Source: Nitrosovibrio tenuis
Lineage (GTDB): Bacteria; Pseudomonadota; Gammaproteobacteria; Burkholderiales; Nitrosomonadaceae
Assembly (NCBI RefSeq): GCF_900109785.1
Contig: NZ_FOBH01000014.1
Coordinates: forward strand, 1-50,966
Direction of reading: 5' to 3'
DNA length: 50,966 bases
Translations under genes and position numbers: made by a program
Notes under the pieces: model-generated
The model's input: only the letters and a program-made list of their open reading frames with translations
What the model was told of the DNA's origin: nothing
Database searches by the model: none
Shown: positions 17,247-26,187 of the stretch, in pieces
Position numbering within the stretch: the stretch's first letter is position 1
Layout: the number at the start of each line of letters is the position of its first letter

Positions 17247-18293
17247 ATGACTCTCATGCGGGACAAGAGGATATCGAGCGCGGTTAGCGTAGAGGCTTTG
17301 GCCGCACAAGCTGTTATGGCGGGATTGGTGTATGTTTCGGATAATGAACCGGGGATCAGGAGAATTCGCCAGGGCAGCGCTTTCCAGTATATTGGCCCGG
17401 ATGAAAAAGTACTTACTGACCAAGCCGAGCTGGAACGCATTGCCAGACTTGCAATTCCGCCGGCATATAATGATGTGTGGATTTGCCACAACGCCCAAGG
17501 TCACTTGCAGGCAACGGGCTTCGATGCCCGTATGCGCAAACAGTACCGCTATCACACCGATTGGCGCATTGTACGCGACCGCATCAAATTTTGCCGGATG
17601 GCGGACTTCGGTGAAGCGCTACCCAGTCTGCGTCAACGTTTGCAGCATGATCTGAGGCGCCACGGCCTTCCACAGGAAAAGATCCTTGCTGCTATCGTGA
17701 GCCTGCTGGACAGGACCCGCGTACGCATCGGTAACCGCACCTATGCACGCGATAATCGCAGCTTCGGACTCACTACGCTACGCAAGCGTCACCTCGCCTC
17801 CCTCAGCAACCGGCGCGCAGTGCTCAAGTTCAAGGGCAAGAGTGGTATCGGACACGAAGTCATGATAGATGACAAGCGCATCGTTAAAATCATTCACGAC
17901 TGCCAGCAGCTACGCGGTCACCCTCTATTCCAATATGTGGATAGTGATGGAAAGCGTCATGCCGTGAAATCTGAGCAGGTAAATAGCTACCTTCATGAAA
18001 CGATGGGCGCGGATTTTACAGCAAAGGATTTTCGAACTTGGGGTGCCACGCTCAGGGCGTTTGAGCTTATGCTGGAAACACCATTGCCGGAAGTGTCCAG
18101 CAAACGTCGACTCCAGGCCTGTATCGTATCGGCAATAAAAAAAGTCGCCGAGGAATTACGCAATACCGTGGCGGTCTGTCGCAAGTCTTATATTAACCCC
18201 TGGTATTTACTGCATGGCAAACGGGGATTCTCCATCAGTACCTGCAGGAACAGGCCGAATGCGTGCAGGAGGAACTGGAAAGCAGGGTTCTGA
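17247..18293 (+). CDS. DNA topoisomerase IB (poxvirus/eukaryote type), C-terminus frameshifted
   Basis: This enzyme nicks one DNA strand through a 3'-phosphotyrosine and relaxes supercoils. The N-terminal domain shows GLVYVSDNEPGIRRIRQG, IPPAYNDVWIC and HLQATGFDARMRKQYRYH; the catalytic domain shows RTRVRIGN, KFKGKSG, DFRTWGATLRAF and CRKSYINP, with Y315 as nucleophile. After INP the frame goes astray. One base added in the C-run at 18197-18200 would restore LVFTAWQTGILHQYL and run to a stop at 18316, which suits the family better. All catalytic residues precede the break, so activity may persist. No ribosome-binding site decides between M1 and M4. Confidence 0.85.
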   Translation: MTLMRDKRISSAVSVEALAAQAVMAGLVYVSDNEPGIRRIRQGSAFQYIGPDEKVLTDQAELERIARLAIPPAYNDVWICHNAQGHLQATGFDARMRKQYRYHTDWRIVRDRIKFCRMADFGEALPSLRQRLQHDLRRHGLPQEKILAAIVSLLDRTRVRIGNRTYARDNRSFGLTTLRKRHLASLSNRRAVLKFKGKSGIGHEVMIDDKRIVKIIHDCQQLRGHPLFQYVDSDGKRHAVKSEQVNSYLHETMGADFTAKDFRTWGATLRAFELMLETPLPEVSSKRRLQACIVSAIKKVAEELRNTVAVCRKSYINPWYLLHGKRGFSISTCRNRPNACRRNWKAGF

Positions 18294-18316
18294 CATTCCT
18301 CCGCCGGGAGCATTAG

Positions 18317-18631
18317 ATAGAAACAACCAAGAAGTGAGGTCTGAGCCTAATTCTTCACCACCACTTCTTTTTCCTTCCAAATTAAATCCTTGCGCTGCCC
18401 GCAATTATGAGAGGTGCGTGCAATCTGGCCACGGATAAGCTCACCGAGACACTCTCCGAAATCTGATGGCGCCGCCGATAGCGAGGAAGCGGATTTTCTG
18501 GGTAACAGCTCAAGGTTGCCAGGGTTGCCAAGGTTGCCTAAGGGTTGCTCGATCAGTACATGGCAGCCAAAGTAAAATCCTGGGCGAAACACCAGGAATG
18601 TTGATGCGAATGTTGATGTGAATGTACATGC
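18317..18631. other. Spacer with a short GGTTGCC repeat
   Basis: No gene is supported. Around 18512-18547 GGTTGCC is repeated four times at 9-12-bp spacing. From about 18570 the sequence is similar to 16705 onward, as part of the partial duplication. Confidence 0.45.
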
Positions 18632-19723
18632 TTAAGGGGTTGGCAGCCCGCATTCGATCCCGTTCTCTACGCTCTTCATGAAGGCACCGGCCGCATGGCC
18701 GGTGATGTCGATCCTCTGCGCCCTATCTCCGAGGGTCAGGCCAAAACCGCCTCGTTCCCTTTCCGTTTCATCATGGGTGCATTGCAGCCTGAGCAGGTAT
18801 GCCAGTCCGGTGCAGATACACTGGTGATAGCGCTTGGTGCGCTCATCGTTTGAGGTGCCGTCCGAGGTGCGTATGAACGCATGGGTGTCGAACGCATAGG
18901 CGTCGTTGAGGCCCTCTAGGGCGCAGGCCACCTCCACTGACACCTGCTGGGCTGGATGGCGCTCGACGTTCTCATAGAAGCCCCGCTCAATGATCTGGTC
19001 GTGCATGCGGCAGAGGTAGTCCGCAACATCCTGCTTGATCCCGGCGCTTTGAGTGTACTCGAACAAGAGGCGGCAGAGCTGGGATTGCCAGTTGGCGAAG
19101 AAGACCAGCATATCCTCCGCTACGTGATCGCGCCGGAAGTACTGCGCATCATAATAGAAAAAGCCGCGTTCCACGCTTTGCAGGTACCGGCTGTCCTTTA
19201 ACTGCCGATAGGTTTCCAGAAGGGAGAGCATGGCCTCGCCGGCGTACAGCTCCTCTCCCTGGTCGGGCAGATCGTGGAAGTACACCTTGTACGAGCCGTT
19301 TGGCCTCTGCTGCCGGAGTATCCCGTCGGCGAGGGCGGCGATTTGCCGCGCCCTTCGAGTCTCCTTGGGCGGCGGGGCGTGCAGCAGGGCCAGGATCATG
19401 AAGGCGCTGTGGGAGATGGATGAAGGCTCTTCCAGGCGGTGGGGGTCGAGGATCACATACCCGTCGCGTTCCACGAGGTAATCATCGTAGTGCCGCAACG
19501 ACTTCTCGACCAGTGGTCGAAGCTCATTCCTGTTCAGGAAATCGCCGAGCATTGCCGCATCCCACACGGAGGCGATCTCCCGGATGGGGGATTTCTTGCG
19601 GATGAAGGTGTCGTCCTGGGGGAGGTAGAGGTACTCAAACAGCCCGGTATCCGGACTGATCATGCCCTCGTACCACCGGTAGACGAGTTCCAGACGCTGC
19701 GTCAGCAACTCTGCTGTTTTCAT
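18632..19723 (-). CDS. Hypothetical protein, predicted alpha-helical barrel of the six-hairpin glycosidase type
   Basis: A 363-residue soluble protein without signal peptide. Repeating helical hairpins with aromatic and acidic residues (RWYEGMISPDTGLFEYLYLP, REIASVWDAAMLGDFL, HSAFMILALLHAP, QQRPNGSYKVYFHD, EELYAGEAMLSLLETY, CALEGLNDAYAF) look like an (alpha/alpha)-barrel carbohydrate-active enzyme, but I do not recognise the exact family. It ends GHAAGAFMKSVENG plus a short tail. The ATG at 19723 has GGAGGG ten bases upstream; the longer TTG frame to 19765 is not needed. A broken copy of its 3' end lies at 16705-16875. The neighbouring SDR starts on the same strand 133 bp upstream of it. Confidence 0.6.
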   Translation of the reverse strand: MKTAELLTQRLELVYRWYEGMISPDTGLFEYLYLPQDDTFIRKKSPIREIASVWDAAMLGDFLNRNELRPLVEKSLRHYDDYLVERDGYVILDPHRLEEPSSISHSAFMILALLHAPPPKETRRARQIAALADGILRQQRPNGSYKVYFHDLPDQGEELYAGEAMLSLLETYRQLKDSRYLQSVERGFFYYDAQYFRRDHVAEDMLVFFANWQSQLCRLLFEYTQSAGIKQDVADYLCRMHDQIIERGFYENVERHPAQQVSVEVACALEGLNDAYAFDTHAFIRTSDGTSNDERTKRYHQCICTGLAYLLRLQCTHDETERERGGFGLTLGDRAQRIDITGHAAGAFMKSVENGIECGLPTP

Positions 19724-19855
19724 GGGGCTTGTCCCTCCAGCCATTCCTGTACGCAATGAAGTCAATGCGCCGCTTTCATTCGAGCCTGAATAGAGATGGG
19801 TTCGACGGCCGGAACTTTGCCTGGCAATCTGAACTGACGTTTCGATTCCGGAAAG

Positions 19856-20602
19856 CTATGCGGTGAATCCCCCATCAATCATCAGGCTCGCGCCGGTTAC
19901 GAAGCCCGCTTCGGGTCCAGCAAGATACGCGACCATCGCGGCGACCTCGTCGACGCTACCGTAGCGCCGAAGAGCCATAACCTGCGTCCGCAGAACCTCG
20001 GCGAAATCGCTATCCGCGGGATTCATATCGGTGTCGATCGGCCCCGGCTGAACATTGTTGATGGTGATTCCGAGCGGGCCGAGGTCGCGCGCCAGTCCCT
20101 TGACCAGTCCCACAAGTGCGGCCTTGCTCATGGCGTATACAGCCCCGCCCGCAAATGGCATGCGATCGGCGTTGCAGCTGCCAATATTGATGATGCGTCC
20201 GCTTGTCTTCATGTGCTGTACGGCGGCCTGCGTGGCGACGAACACGGCGCGCACGTTCACCGCCAGCATATGATCGAAATCTTCAAGGCGATAACTATAA
20301 ATAGATCCCATCACGCCGATACCAGCGCTATTTACCAGAATATCGATGCCGCCCAACTCCCCTACCGTTCGCTCCACGGCAGCTACTACCGCCTTCGCAT
20401 CCGCACTGTCGGCCTCGATCGCCAATGCCCGCACTCCAAACGCTTGTGCCGCCTTCACCGTTTCATCGGCCCGGCCAGGATTGCTGACATAGGTCAGCGC
20501 GACGGCGGCGCCTTCGCGCGCGAGACGCTTCACGATGGCGGCGCCAATACCGCGACTGCCACCGGTAACCAGCGCACATTTATTTTGAAGTGTGAGGCTC
20601 AA
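19856..20602 (-). CDS. SDR family NAD(P)-dependent oxidoreductase
   Basis: A 248-residue classical short-chain dehydrogenase. The cofactor motif TGGSRGIG is at residues 13-20, DILVNSAG follows near 90, and the catalytic Ser-Tyr-Lys set appears as NIGSCNADR and YAMSK. The end GFVTGASLMIDGGFTA is typical of the FabG-like group. The basic residue in the TGGSRG loop suggests NADP(H). Substrate cannot be predicted; relatives reduce aldehydes, quinones or 3-oxoacyl groups. It may be co-transcribed with the downstream helical-barrel gene, although the 133-bp gap is long. Confidence 0.88.
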   Translation of the reverse strand: MSLTLQNKCALVTGGSRGIGAAIVKRLAREGAAVALTYVSNPGRADETVKAAQAFGVRALAIEADSADAKAVVAAVERTVGELGGIDILVNSAGIGVMGSIYSYRLEDFDHMLAVNVRAVFVATQAAVQHMKTSGRIINIGSCNADRMPFAGGAVYAMSKAALVGLVKGLARDLGPLGITINNVQPGPIDTDMNPADSDFAEVLRTQVMALRRYGSVDEVAAMVAYLAGPEAGFVTGASLMIDGGFTA

Positions 20603-20684
20603 GAGTTTTTCCTACTGTGAACATGAGTTGCCACGATGGTTTTTTCGTAGGGTAAAGGCCATGTCACCATGCTCACCGGCATAT

Positions 20685-21035
20685 TCAGCGACTCCCTTCT
20701 GACGGCGGGGGCAACCTGAGCGGATCCTTCAAGAGCAGGATATGGTGTTCTCCCGCGGCGTCCACGACCTCCATGCTGTGGAGGCTCTCGACGTCCTGAT
20801 CGACGTGGATTTGCTTCGGATGCCAGATGTTGTGCTCAATCCCCTCAACCATCACCGTGAGAACGTCGTCCTTTGGATCGTAACTCAGCCCCAGTAGCGG
20901 CAACCAGTCGACCTCAACCTGGTCGCCCAGTCCCAGCCCGGCGACTTCCACTTCCACCAGCTTCGTGGGCAGCGCCTTCGAGACGTGGTCGAAATAGTCT
21001 TGCCACCTGGATTTCGCGAGTTGTGTCAATGCCAT
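20685..21035 (-). CDS. DUF5335 family protein
   Basis: A 116-residue soluble protein. W11xxYFDxVS, VEVEVAGLGLGDQVEVDWLPL, GLSYDPKDDVLTVMVEG, HxIWHPKQIHVDQDVESLHS and a C-terminal HHILLLKDPLRLP form the DUF5335 pattern, a small beta-rich domain of unknown role. The start MALTQLAKSRWQ has an AGGAGATC ribosome-binding site. It precedes the SDR gene on the same strand with an 82-bp gap. A 21-codon frame just upstream (21053-21118, start MRIGKDGNIEGN) also has a GGGGAG site, but is too short to judge. Confidence 0.8.
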   Translation of the reverse strand: MALTQLAKSRWQDYFDHVSKALPTKLVEVEVAGLGLGDQVEVDWLPLLGLSYDPKDDVLTVMVEGIEHNIWHPKQIHVDQDVESLHSMEVVDAAGEHHILLLKDPLRLPPPSEGSR

Positions 21036-21555
21036 GTCTGATCTCCTTTTGATTATGCCGCCGCCGCAAAGTCGGGCAGAATATTGCCCTCGATGTTACC
21101 GTCCTTCCCAATCCGCATTTCTCCCCGCTAGTCACGACGGGCGCAAGGGATGATGTGCTATGACTCCAATATAGATCAAGTGGAATGACAGCGCTTGGTA
21201 CGCAATGAGTACTTGCCGGAACGGAGCTTAAATCGGCGTTTCATCGTTTCGGGGAAACCAGCCGGTGAGCAAGCGTCGAGCCAGTGTCCGAGTTTCTCGA
21301 TGACGTGCAAATCAGGAACTAAAAATAATCGCGTGACGAGCGATCCCAACATGGACAGACAGCCCGGGTGACCAACAGGGAGGCGGATTTCCTATAAGAG
21401 GAGCGGATTTCCTATATGAGGCGGTCGCAAGGCGAGCCCCAAATAACGTAGCCAGACGACAAGTTGCGCCTGCACCCCATTACTGCAGGCGCCTTTCTTT
21501 GTGAACAATAAAGGGGGGGCAATACCCCTCATCAGGTTCGTGCCGATACTATTGA
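21036..21555. other. Spacer with a short tandem repeat and hairpin
   Basis: No intact gene. Near 21381-21420 GCGGATTTCCTATA occurs twice in tandem. A strong hairpin lies at 21466-21492. The possible 21-codon peptide at 21053-21118 on the minus strand is noted with the DUF5335 gene. Confidence 0.45.
21466..21500. terminator. GC-rich hairpin downstream of the nucleotidase gene
   Basis: GCGCCTGCA (21466-21474) and TGCAGGCGC (21484-21492) pair perfectly around a 9-nt loop. The T-rich tract CTTTCTTTG follows on the plus strand only, so it best terminates rightward transcripts. It also lies about 65 bp beyond the stop of the leftward nucleotidase gene. Confidence 0.5.
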
Positions 21556-23559
21556 TTAGTTACAGGCAGCGACGTTCCGAATACGGTCCTGCGACCCAGG
21601 GGTGATACCGCCAGGGTTGGCATGAAGGTAAGCTTCAAGGGCATCCAGATCGACGTCGCCGCCCAACTGATTGGTGCCGAGGTTGAACACGCTGTAGTTG
21701 TCGCCGCCGCTGGCCAGAAAGGAGTTCATGGTCACACGATAGCTTGCGGATTTGTCGATGGCGACGCCATTGAGCTTCAACGATCCGTCACAGACGTAGT
21801 TCGCACCCAGAGGGCTCACCTTCGGCACGAAGGTGTGCTGGTAGGTGAAGCCGTTGGAAATTTGCAGGGTGCGCCCGCCATCGGCGTACTGGCCGGCAGC
21901 CCACTGCTGATTGAGCAGGTCATAGAGTTGCTGGCCGGTCAACGTTTTTATTGTCAGGCTGTTGCCGAAAGGCTGCACGGTAAATGCTTCACCATACGTA
22001 ACATTGCCGTCGCCTTCGTCAGCAGTGCTACCGGCATAGGTCAAATCGGCGCGGATGCCACCGGTATTCATGAAAGCGATTGCCGCGCCGCCTTTGTCTG
22101 GGGGAGCGGTGGCCGCAAGTTGCGAATCAGCGATAACGTCGCCCAGTGCGGACTCGCCGGCTGCGTTTCGGACAGCGGTGATATTGGCGGTAATGCTACC
22201 AATGACGCGGTTGGCGATCGGCTCGGCAAGTGCTTGGTAGTTGGCGACGATGACGCTGATCTCGTCCACGGGCTTGATCGGATCGGCGGCATGTAGAACA
22301 TTGTCGCGGTCCACAAGTTTGTTCATGGCGCTAACCGCGACGATGTCCTTGGTGCGGGTATCGAGGATGAGGTCGATGCTGGTGAGGAGGCGACCAAATG
22401 CCCCGGCGCTGGTGACCGGGATGGTGCGGCCTGTGCTATTTGGCAGGGTGCAGTTGTACGCTTGGTGGGTATGGCCGGAAATGATCAAGTCCACTGCATC
22501 GTCCAGGCGCTTGACGATATCGACGATGGGGCCCGAGACGCCGGCGCAGCCGTTGATGCTGCCCGGGGCCAGTCCGCCTTCATGGAGCAGCACGACAACG
22601 GCGTTGATGCCGTGACGTTTGAGCTTGCCAATCAACTGGTTAACGGTGTCGGCTTCATCTTTGAATGCCAGCCCGGAGATACCGGCAGGCGTAACGATGC
22701 TGGGCGTGCCTTTCAGGGTCATTCCGATGAAGGCCACACGGTTACCCTTGAAGTTCTTCACGCCATACGCGGGAAACAGGGTTTTGCCGCTGGCGGTGTC
22801 CATCACGTTGGCAGCGAGGAAGTCGAACCTGGCACCTTCAAACGGGTAGGGAGTGCCGACGCTGTTGCCCTGGCAGCTATTGGCATCGGTGGGATGGCAG
22901 CCGCCATTCTGCATGCGCAGCAGTTCTTCGCGGCCTTCGTCGAATTCGTGGTTGCCTACGGCGTTGAACTCCAAACCAAGGCGGTTCATGGTTTCGATCG
23001 TAGGCTCATCATGGAACAGAGCGGAATCGAGCGGACTGGCACCGATCAGGTCGCCCGCGGACACCACCACGTTGTTTGGCGCGCTTGCCTTGAGTTGCTT
23101 TACCAGGCCGGCCAAGTAATCGACACCACCAGCCGGCGTACGGGGGGGAATGCCGTCCACGGGACTGGTAAAGTTCAGGTCGGCTCCGTCGATGTTGCCG
23201 TGGAAGTCGTTGAAGGCTATCACGCGCACCTTCAGGGTTTTACCGACCTCGGATCGTGCACCGGCTGCGCGCAATTCCGCGGCTTCTTTTGACCTTAGTA
23301 TGCCTTGCCGGGCCCACCCGGTCACCTGTTTCGAAAGGCGGGCGACAAATTCGCCATGGTTGCGGTAGTTAGCGCCTTCTGCTTCAGTGTCGATGATCAG
23401 ATTATTCAGGCAGGTTGCGCCGACCGTTTTGTTTGCCACTGCGGTGGAGATCTGCGAGCTGTCTTCGCCGATGGTGATATTGCCGGTGCAATTTGCGGTG
23501 GCTGTGCCGGCCAAGGCTAAACCTATTAGGGCGGCGAGCGGCTTTAAAATGGGAATCAT
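21556..23559 (-). CDS. Bifunctional metallophosphatase / 5'-nucleotidase, exported
   Basis: A 667-residue periplasmic or surface enzyme with a signal peptide ending in TATA-N. The N-terminal metallophosphatase has NDFHGNIDG, SAGDLIGAS, GNHEFDEG, LLHEGG and SGHTHQAYN, the five metal-binding motifs. The C-terminal 5'-nucleotidase domain has ALGDVIADSQ, FMNTGGIRADL and TYGEAFTVQPFGN plus ASGGDNYSVF. It hydrolyses nucleotides to nucleosides and phosphate. About 100 extra residues sit between the signal and the first motif. It lies downstream of the phytase-like gene on the same strand (138-bp gap), which suggests phosphate salvage. No clear Pho box was seen. Confidence 0.9.
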   Translation of the reverse strand: MIPILKPLAALIGLALAGTATANCTGNITIGEDSSQISTAVANKTVGATCLNNLIIDTEAEGANYRNHGEFVARLSKQVTGWARQGILRSKEAAELRAAGARSEVGKTLKVRVIAFNDFHGNIDGADLNFTSPVDGIPPRTPAGGVDYLAGLVKQLKASAPNNVVVSAGDLIGASPLDSALFHDEPTIETMNRLGLEFNAVGNHEFDEGREELLRMQNGGCHPTDANSCQGNSVGTPYPFEGARFDFLAANVMDTASGKTLFPAYGVKNFKGNRVAFIGMTLKGTPSIVTPAGISGLAFKDEADTVNQLIGKLKRHGINAVVVLLHEGGLAPGSINGCAGVSGPIVDIVKRLDDAVDLIISGHTHQAYNCTLPNSTGRTIPVTSAGAFGRLLTSIDLILDTRTKDIVAVSAMNKLVDRDNVLHAADPIKPVDEISVIVANYQALAEPIANRVIGSITANITAVRNAAGESALGDVIADSQLAATAPPDKGGAAIAFMNTGGIRADLTYAGSTADEGDGNVTYGEAFTVQPFGNSLTIKTLTGQQLYDLLNQQWAAGQYADGGRTLQISNGFTYQHTFVPKVSPLGANYVCDGSLKLNGVAIDKSASYRVTMNSFLASGGDNYSVFNLGTNQLGGDVDLDALEAYLHANPGGITPGSQDRIRNVAACN

Positions 23560-23697
23560 CTAATTTGCCTTCAAATATGGGTTTTGGAGGACGCGTCGCA
23601 CAGCTTGGTGGCGGGATGACTAACGCATCATCCCGCTTGGGCTGAGTTCGCGTCCAGCTCGCGGGCTCGAAACCCGCGGGCAACGGTTTTGACAGAG

Positions 23698-25053
23698 TCA
23701 ACGACGATCGTGATGTTCTTCTCGAGCTTCACAGCGGTTGGCAGAGGCTTCTCCCTGGGCGTGGCGATGATGTCCGAGGCCGGAGATCGGGCTCGCGACC
23801 CGGATCTTAAGCAGTTCCGTGTTGTCCGATGCCAGCTCGCGGCCACCGCCGTAGGGGAAGTTGTTGTCGTTAATCACCAACAGGGTTTCGGCATCGAGGA
23901 TCAACACGTCCTCGATGGTTACATAAGGGAAGGTGAATGTAGTCTTACCATCACCGTTCAGATCGTTCGGGTCGGCGATATTCATCAGGTCGACCAATTC
24001 GGTCTTCTTGAGCGTGCCGCCGCTGGCGACATTGTTGATGTCGGCGATGAATATTTTCTTGACCGGCGTGCCGCTGGTCGCCGTACTGCCATTATGCTCG
24101 ATGACCAGGAAGCGATGGTCGTCGATGGCAGTCATGTCGCCGATAGCGTTGCCATCGGAATCCAGCGGATAAACATAGCTGACACCGGTATAGGCCTCGT
24201 CGTCGATATCGAACTCATCGATACGCAGCACCTTGGCCGCATCTCCGGTAACGGTCTTCTCGAGCAGGGTGTATAGCTTGTCACCGCGTCTGTTGATCGC
24301 CATGCCCTCGAAGCCGCCTGAACTGCCAAGGTTGGCGACGGCAGCGCCAGCGATGACATCCTTGTGTTGAGGAGCATAAACACCTGGCAGAGAGATTTCG
24401 CTGCGCAGAACGGTACCCGACGTGTCAGTCTTGATCAGGTAAGGTCCGAACTCGTCACCGAACCAGAGATTGCAGTTCTTGTCGCGGCGGACCGATTCGA
24501 TGTCGAGGTCAGCACCGGTCAGAAGGCGACCGAACTTGATGCTCGGGTCGACGCTTGGCTTGCCGGGGTCGTTGTAGTAATTATCCAGATCGGCCTGGAT
24601 CGTGATCCCAAGCTTGTGATTTACATCGTTGAGCGTGATCCGGCTGGGGTTGGAAAACTTGCGCAGTTTGGTGCCCAACGTGAAGTTAGCCGCGGAAACC
24701 AGGCCCGTACCGCCGATTGATGTCTTGAAGTCCGCCTTCAAGGCGTACATACGCAGCAGAGCATCGGCCGAGTTGGTCTGTGCGCCGAACCCGTTGTCGG
24801 TGATCACCAGGAAGTTATCCTTCTCAGGTCCGGGCAGGACAGCAGAAAACCCTTGCACTGGCTGCAGGTCGACGTATGGAGGAAGATTGGTCCCATACGG
24901 GTTCGCGGCAGTGAACTGACCCGAGGTCGGGCCGTCGGAAAAGGTGGCTGCAGGAAGCATGGCCCAGCCGATTAACGTATTGCCGGCAGCGAACGCCGGG
25001 GTGGCGAGGGCGACGGCCAGGGTGATGATCAGCGGGTTGAAGGCAGTTTTCAT
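23698..25053 (-). CDS. Esterase-like activity of phytase family protein, exported
   Basis: A 451-residue beta-propeller-like protein of the phytase-esterase family, with signal peptide to about residue 22 (ATPAFAAG). Visible family features are GFSAVLPG, FLVITDNGFGAQ, DLDIESVRRDKNCNLWFGDEFGPYLI, GGFEGMAINRRGDKLYTLLEKT and LVINDNNFPYGGGRE. It probably acts on phosphate or other esters in the periplasm. The ATG at 25053 starts the signal peptide, with GGAG upstream; the longer frame to 25131 is not needed. The last 28 residues are His/Arg/Glu-rich and unlike the family, so the 3' end may have shifted frame. It is followed by the nucleotidase gene. Confidence 0.85.
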   Translation of the reverse strand: MKTAFNPLIITLAVALATPAFAAGNTLIGWAMLPAATFSDGPTSGQFTAANPYGTNLPPYVDLQPVQGFSAVLPGPEKDNFLVITDNGFGAQTNSADALLRMYALKADFKTSIGGTGLVSAANFTLGTKLRKFSNPSRITLNDVNHKLGITIQADLDNYYNDPGKPSVDPSIKFGRLLTGADLDIESVRRDKNCNLWFGDEFGPYLIKTDTSGTVLRSEISLPGVYAPQHKDVIAGAAVANLGSSGGFEGMAINRRGDKLYTLLEKTVTGDAAKVLRIDEFDIDDEAYTGVSYVYPLDSDGNAIGDMTAIDDHRFLVIEHNGSTATSGTPVKKIFIADINNVASGGTLKKTELVDLMNIADPNDLNGDGKTTFTFPYVTIEDVLILDAETLLVINDNNFPYGGGRELASDNTELLKIRVASPISGLGHHRHAQGEASANRCEAREEHHDRR

Positions 25054-25380
25054 GGTCTGTTTGTTCTCCGAGCGGTTGGGGGCGGACGAATTACTGCTGC
25101 GTCCCGAACTGGCTATAAAATCATCGCTCACATCGGGAGCAATTCGGATGTTCCGCGACCATCACAGAAAGAGAAACAGGGATTAGTAGTGTCGGGCAAC
25201 GGGCACTGAGCAGGGCACCAGGATACATGACTCTCGAAATGACCGGCGTCGTACTTCTGCCATTACAAGGCCGCGGGTACAACCTTGGAAGAGCATAAAG
25301 GGCAAACATGACAGTATATCCTTTGGACTGCAAATCAAACTGGTTCGAAGAGACTATGCGAGATCACCTTCCCCGGCAGT

Positions 25381-25990
25381 CGCTGCCAGGGGTTTTACCC
25401 CGGCTCCACGAACGGTTTGGTTAAGTCTAAATTGCATTGCTGACGCATTTCCATCTGTCGACGTTTTCTTGGGTTGTGAAATCGCTCGATGTAGTCGAAG
25501 ATATCTTTCCTTGCTTCAGCGCGAGTTCGATACTGTCGGCGATATATCCGCTCGCGCTTGAGCACTCCAAAGAAGCTTTCCGCTGCTGCATGGTCGGCAC
25601 AGCTGCCCACCGCACTCATGCTGCAGATCAGGTTGTGTCCCTTCAGGAAATACTGGTACTCACCACTGGTAAACTGACATCCGCGCCAGCGTTTACGCTG
25701 GGGAATTCCCTTTAGCCCCGGCTTACGCATCAGCCTCGCTACACGATTGCGGCCACACGGCTCGCCTGCATACGCAACTCCTCCCAAACTCGGGGACTAC
25801 CCATCACCCCGTCACTCCCATCATGAATCCTCTTGATGCGCTCGAGCAATCGCTGGTTATCCTCAGCTCCATGACTCAAGGGGCGAGCCCGCCAATCATA
25901 GTAGCCGCTGGACGAAACATGCAGATAACGGCACATCAGGCGGATCGGGAAGGCGTCGCGGCAGCGTTCGATCATGCGATATCTCATTTC
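25381..25990 (-). pseudogene. IS3-family transposase (OrfB) relic
   Basis: Two frames together give an OrfB with an internal deletion. The first (25987-25739) reads IERCRDAFPIRLMCRYL, SGYYDW, DNQRLLERI, SDGVMGSPRVWEEL. The second (25787-25395) reads GRNRVARLMRKPGLKGIPQRKRW, then jumps to GCQFTSGEYQ, AAAESFFGVLKRERIYRRQY and FDYIERFHNPRKR. A frameshift separates them, and the segment with the first two catalytic aspartates is deleted (about 70-90 codons). OrfA and the left end are absent. A second relic of the same element's end is at 48719. Confidence 0.85.
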
Positions 25991-26008
25991 TATCGAATTC
26001 CGAAGGCC

Positions 26009-26054
26009 TTGCTTGTTTTATGGAATAGTATATAATGCGAATCATTCGTATTCG
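26009..26054 (+). promoter_or_regulatory. Sigma-70 promoter overlapped by a Fur box
   Basis: TTGCTT (26009-26014), 16 bp, TATAAT (26031-26036) followed by GCGAATCATTCGTATTCG. The block ATAATGCGAATCATTCGTA is a good Fur box over the -10. It repeats the design before the first TonB receptor (9813-9860). It starts about 20 bp beyond the IS3 relic. Confidence 0.75.
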
Positions 26055-26187
26055 TAATCACAAAAAAAATCACAAGAGCCTCACAAAACCTGAACAAATG
26101 TTACAAATGCAGCGCCCCAATGTTGAGGGACCAATGTTTGACATTATGAAAACCAGAAACAGGAAACGAACATGTAGCCAGGCATAG

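Noticed and set aside
18512-18547. GGTTGCC tandem units considered as a CRISPR-like array
   Set aside because: Units are only 7-9 bp, spacing is 9-12 bp and there is no spacer diversity; a simple short repeat. No CRISPR array was seen anywhere in the window.
22462-23292. Rightward 276-codon frame inside the nucleotidase
   Set aside because: It lies wholly antisense to the metallophosphatase domain, whose motifs are complete on the other strand.
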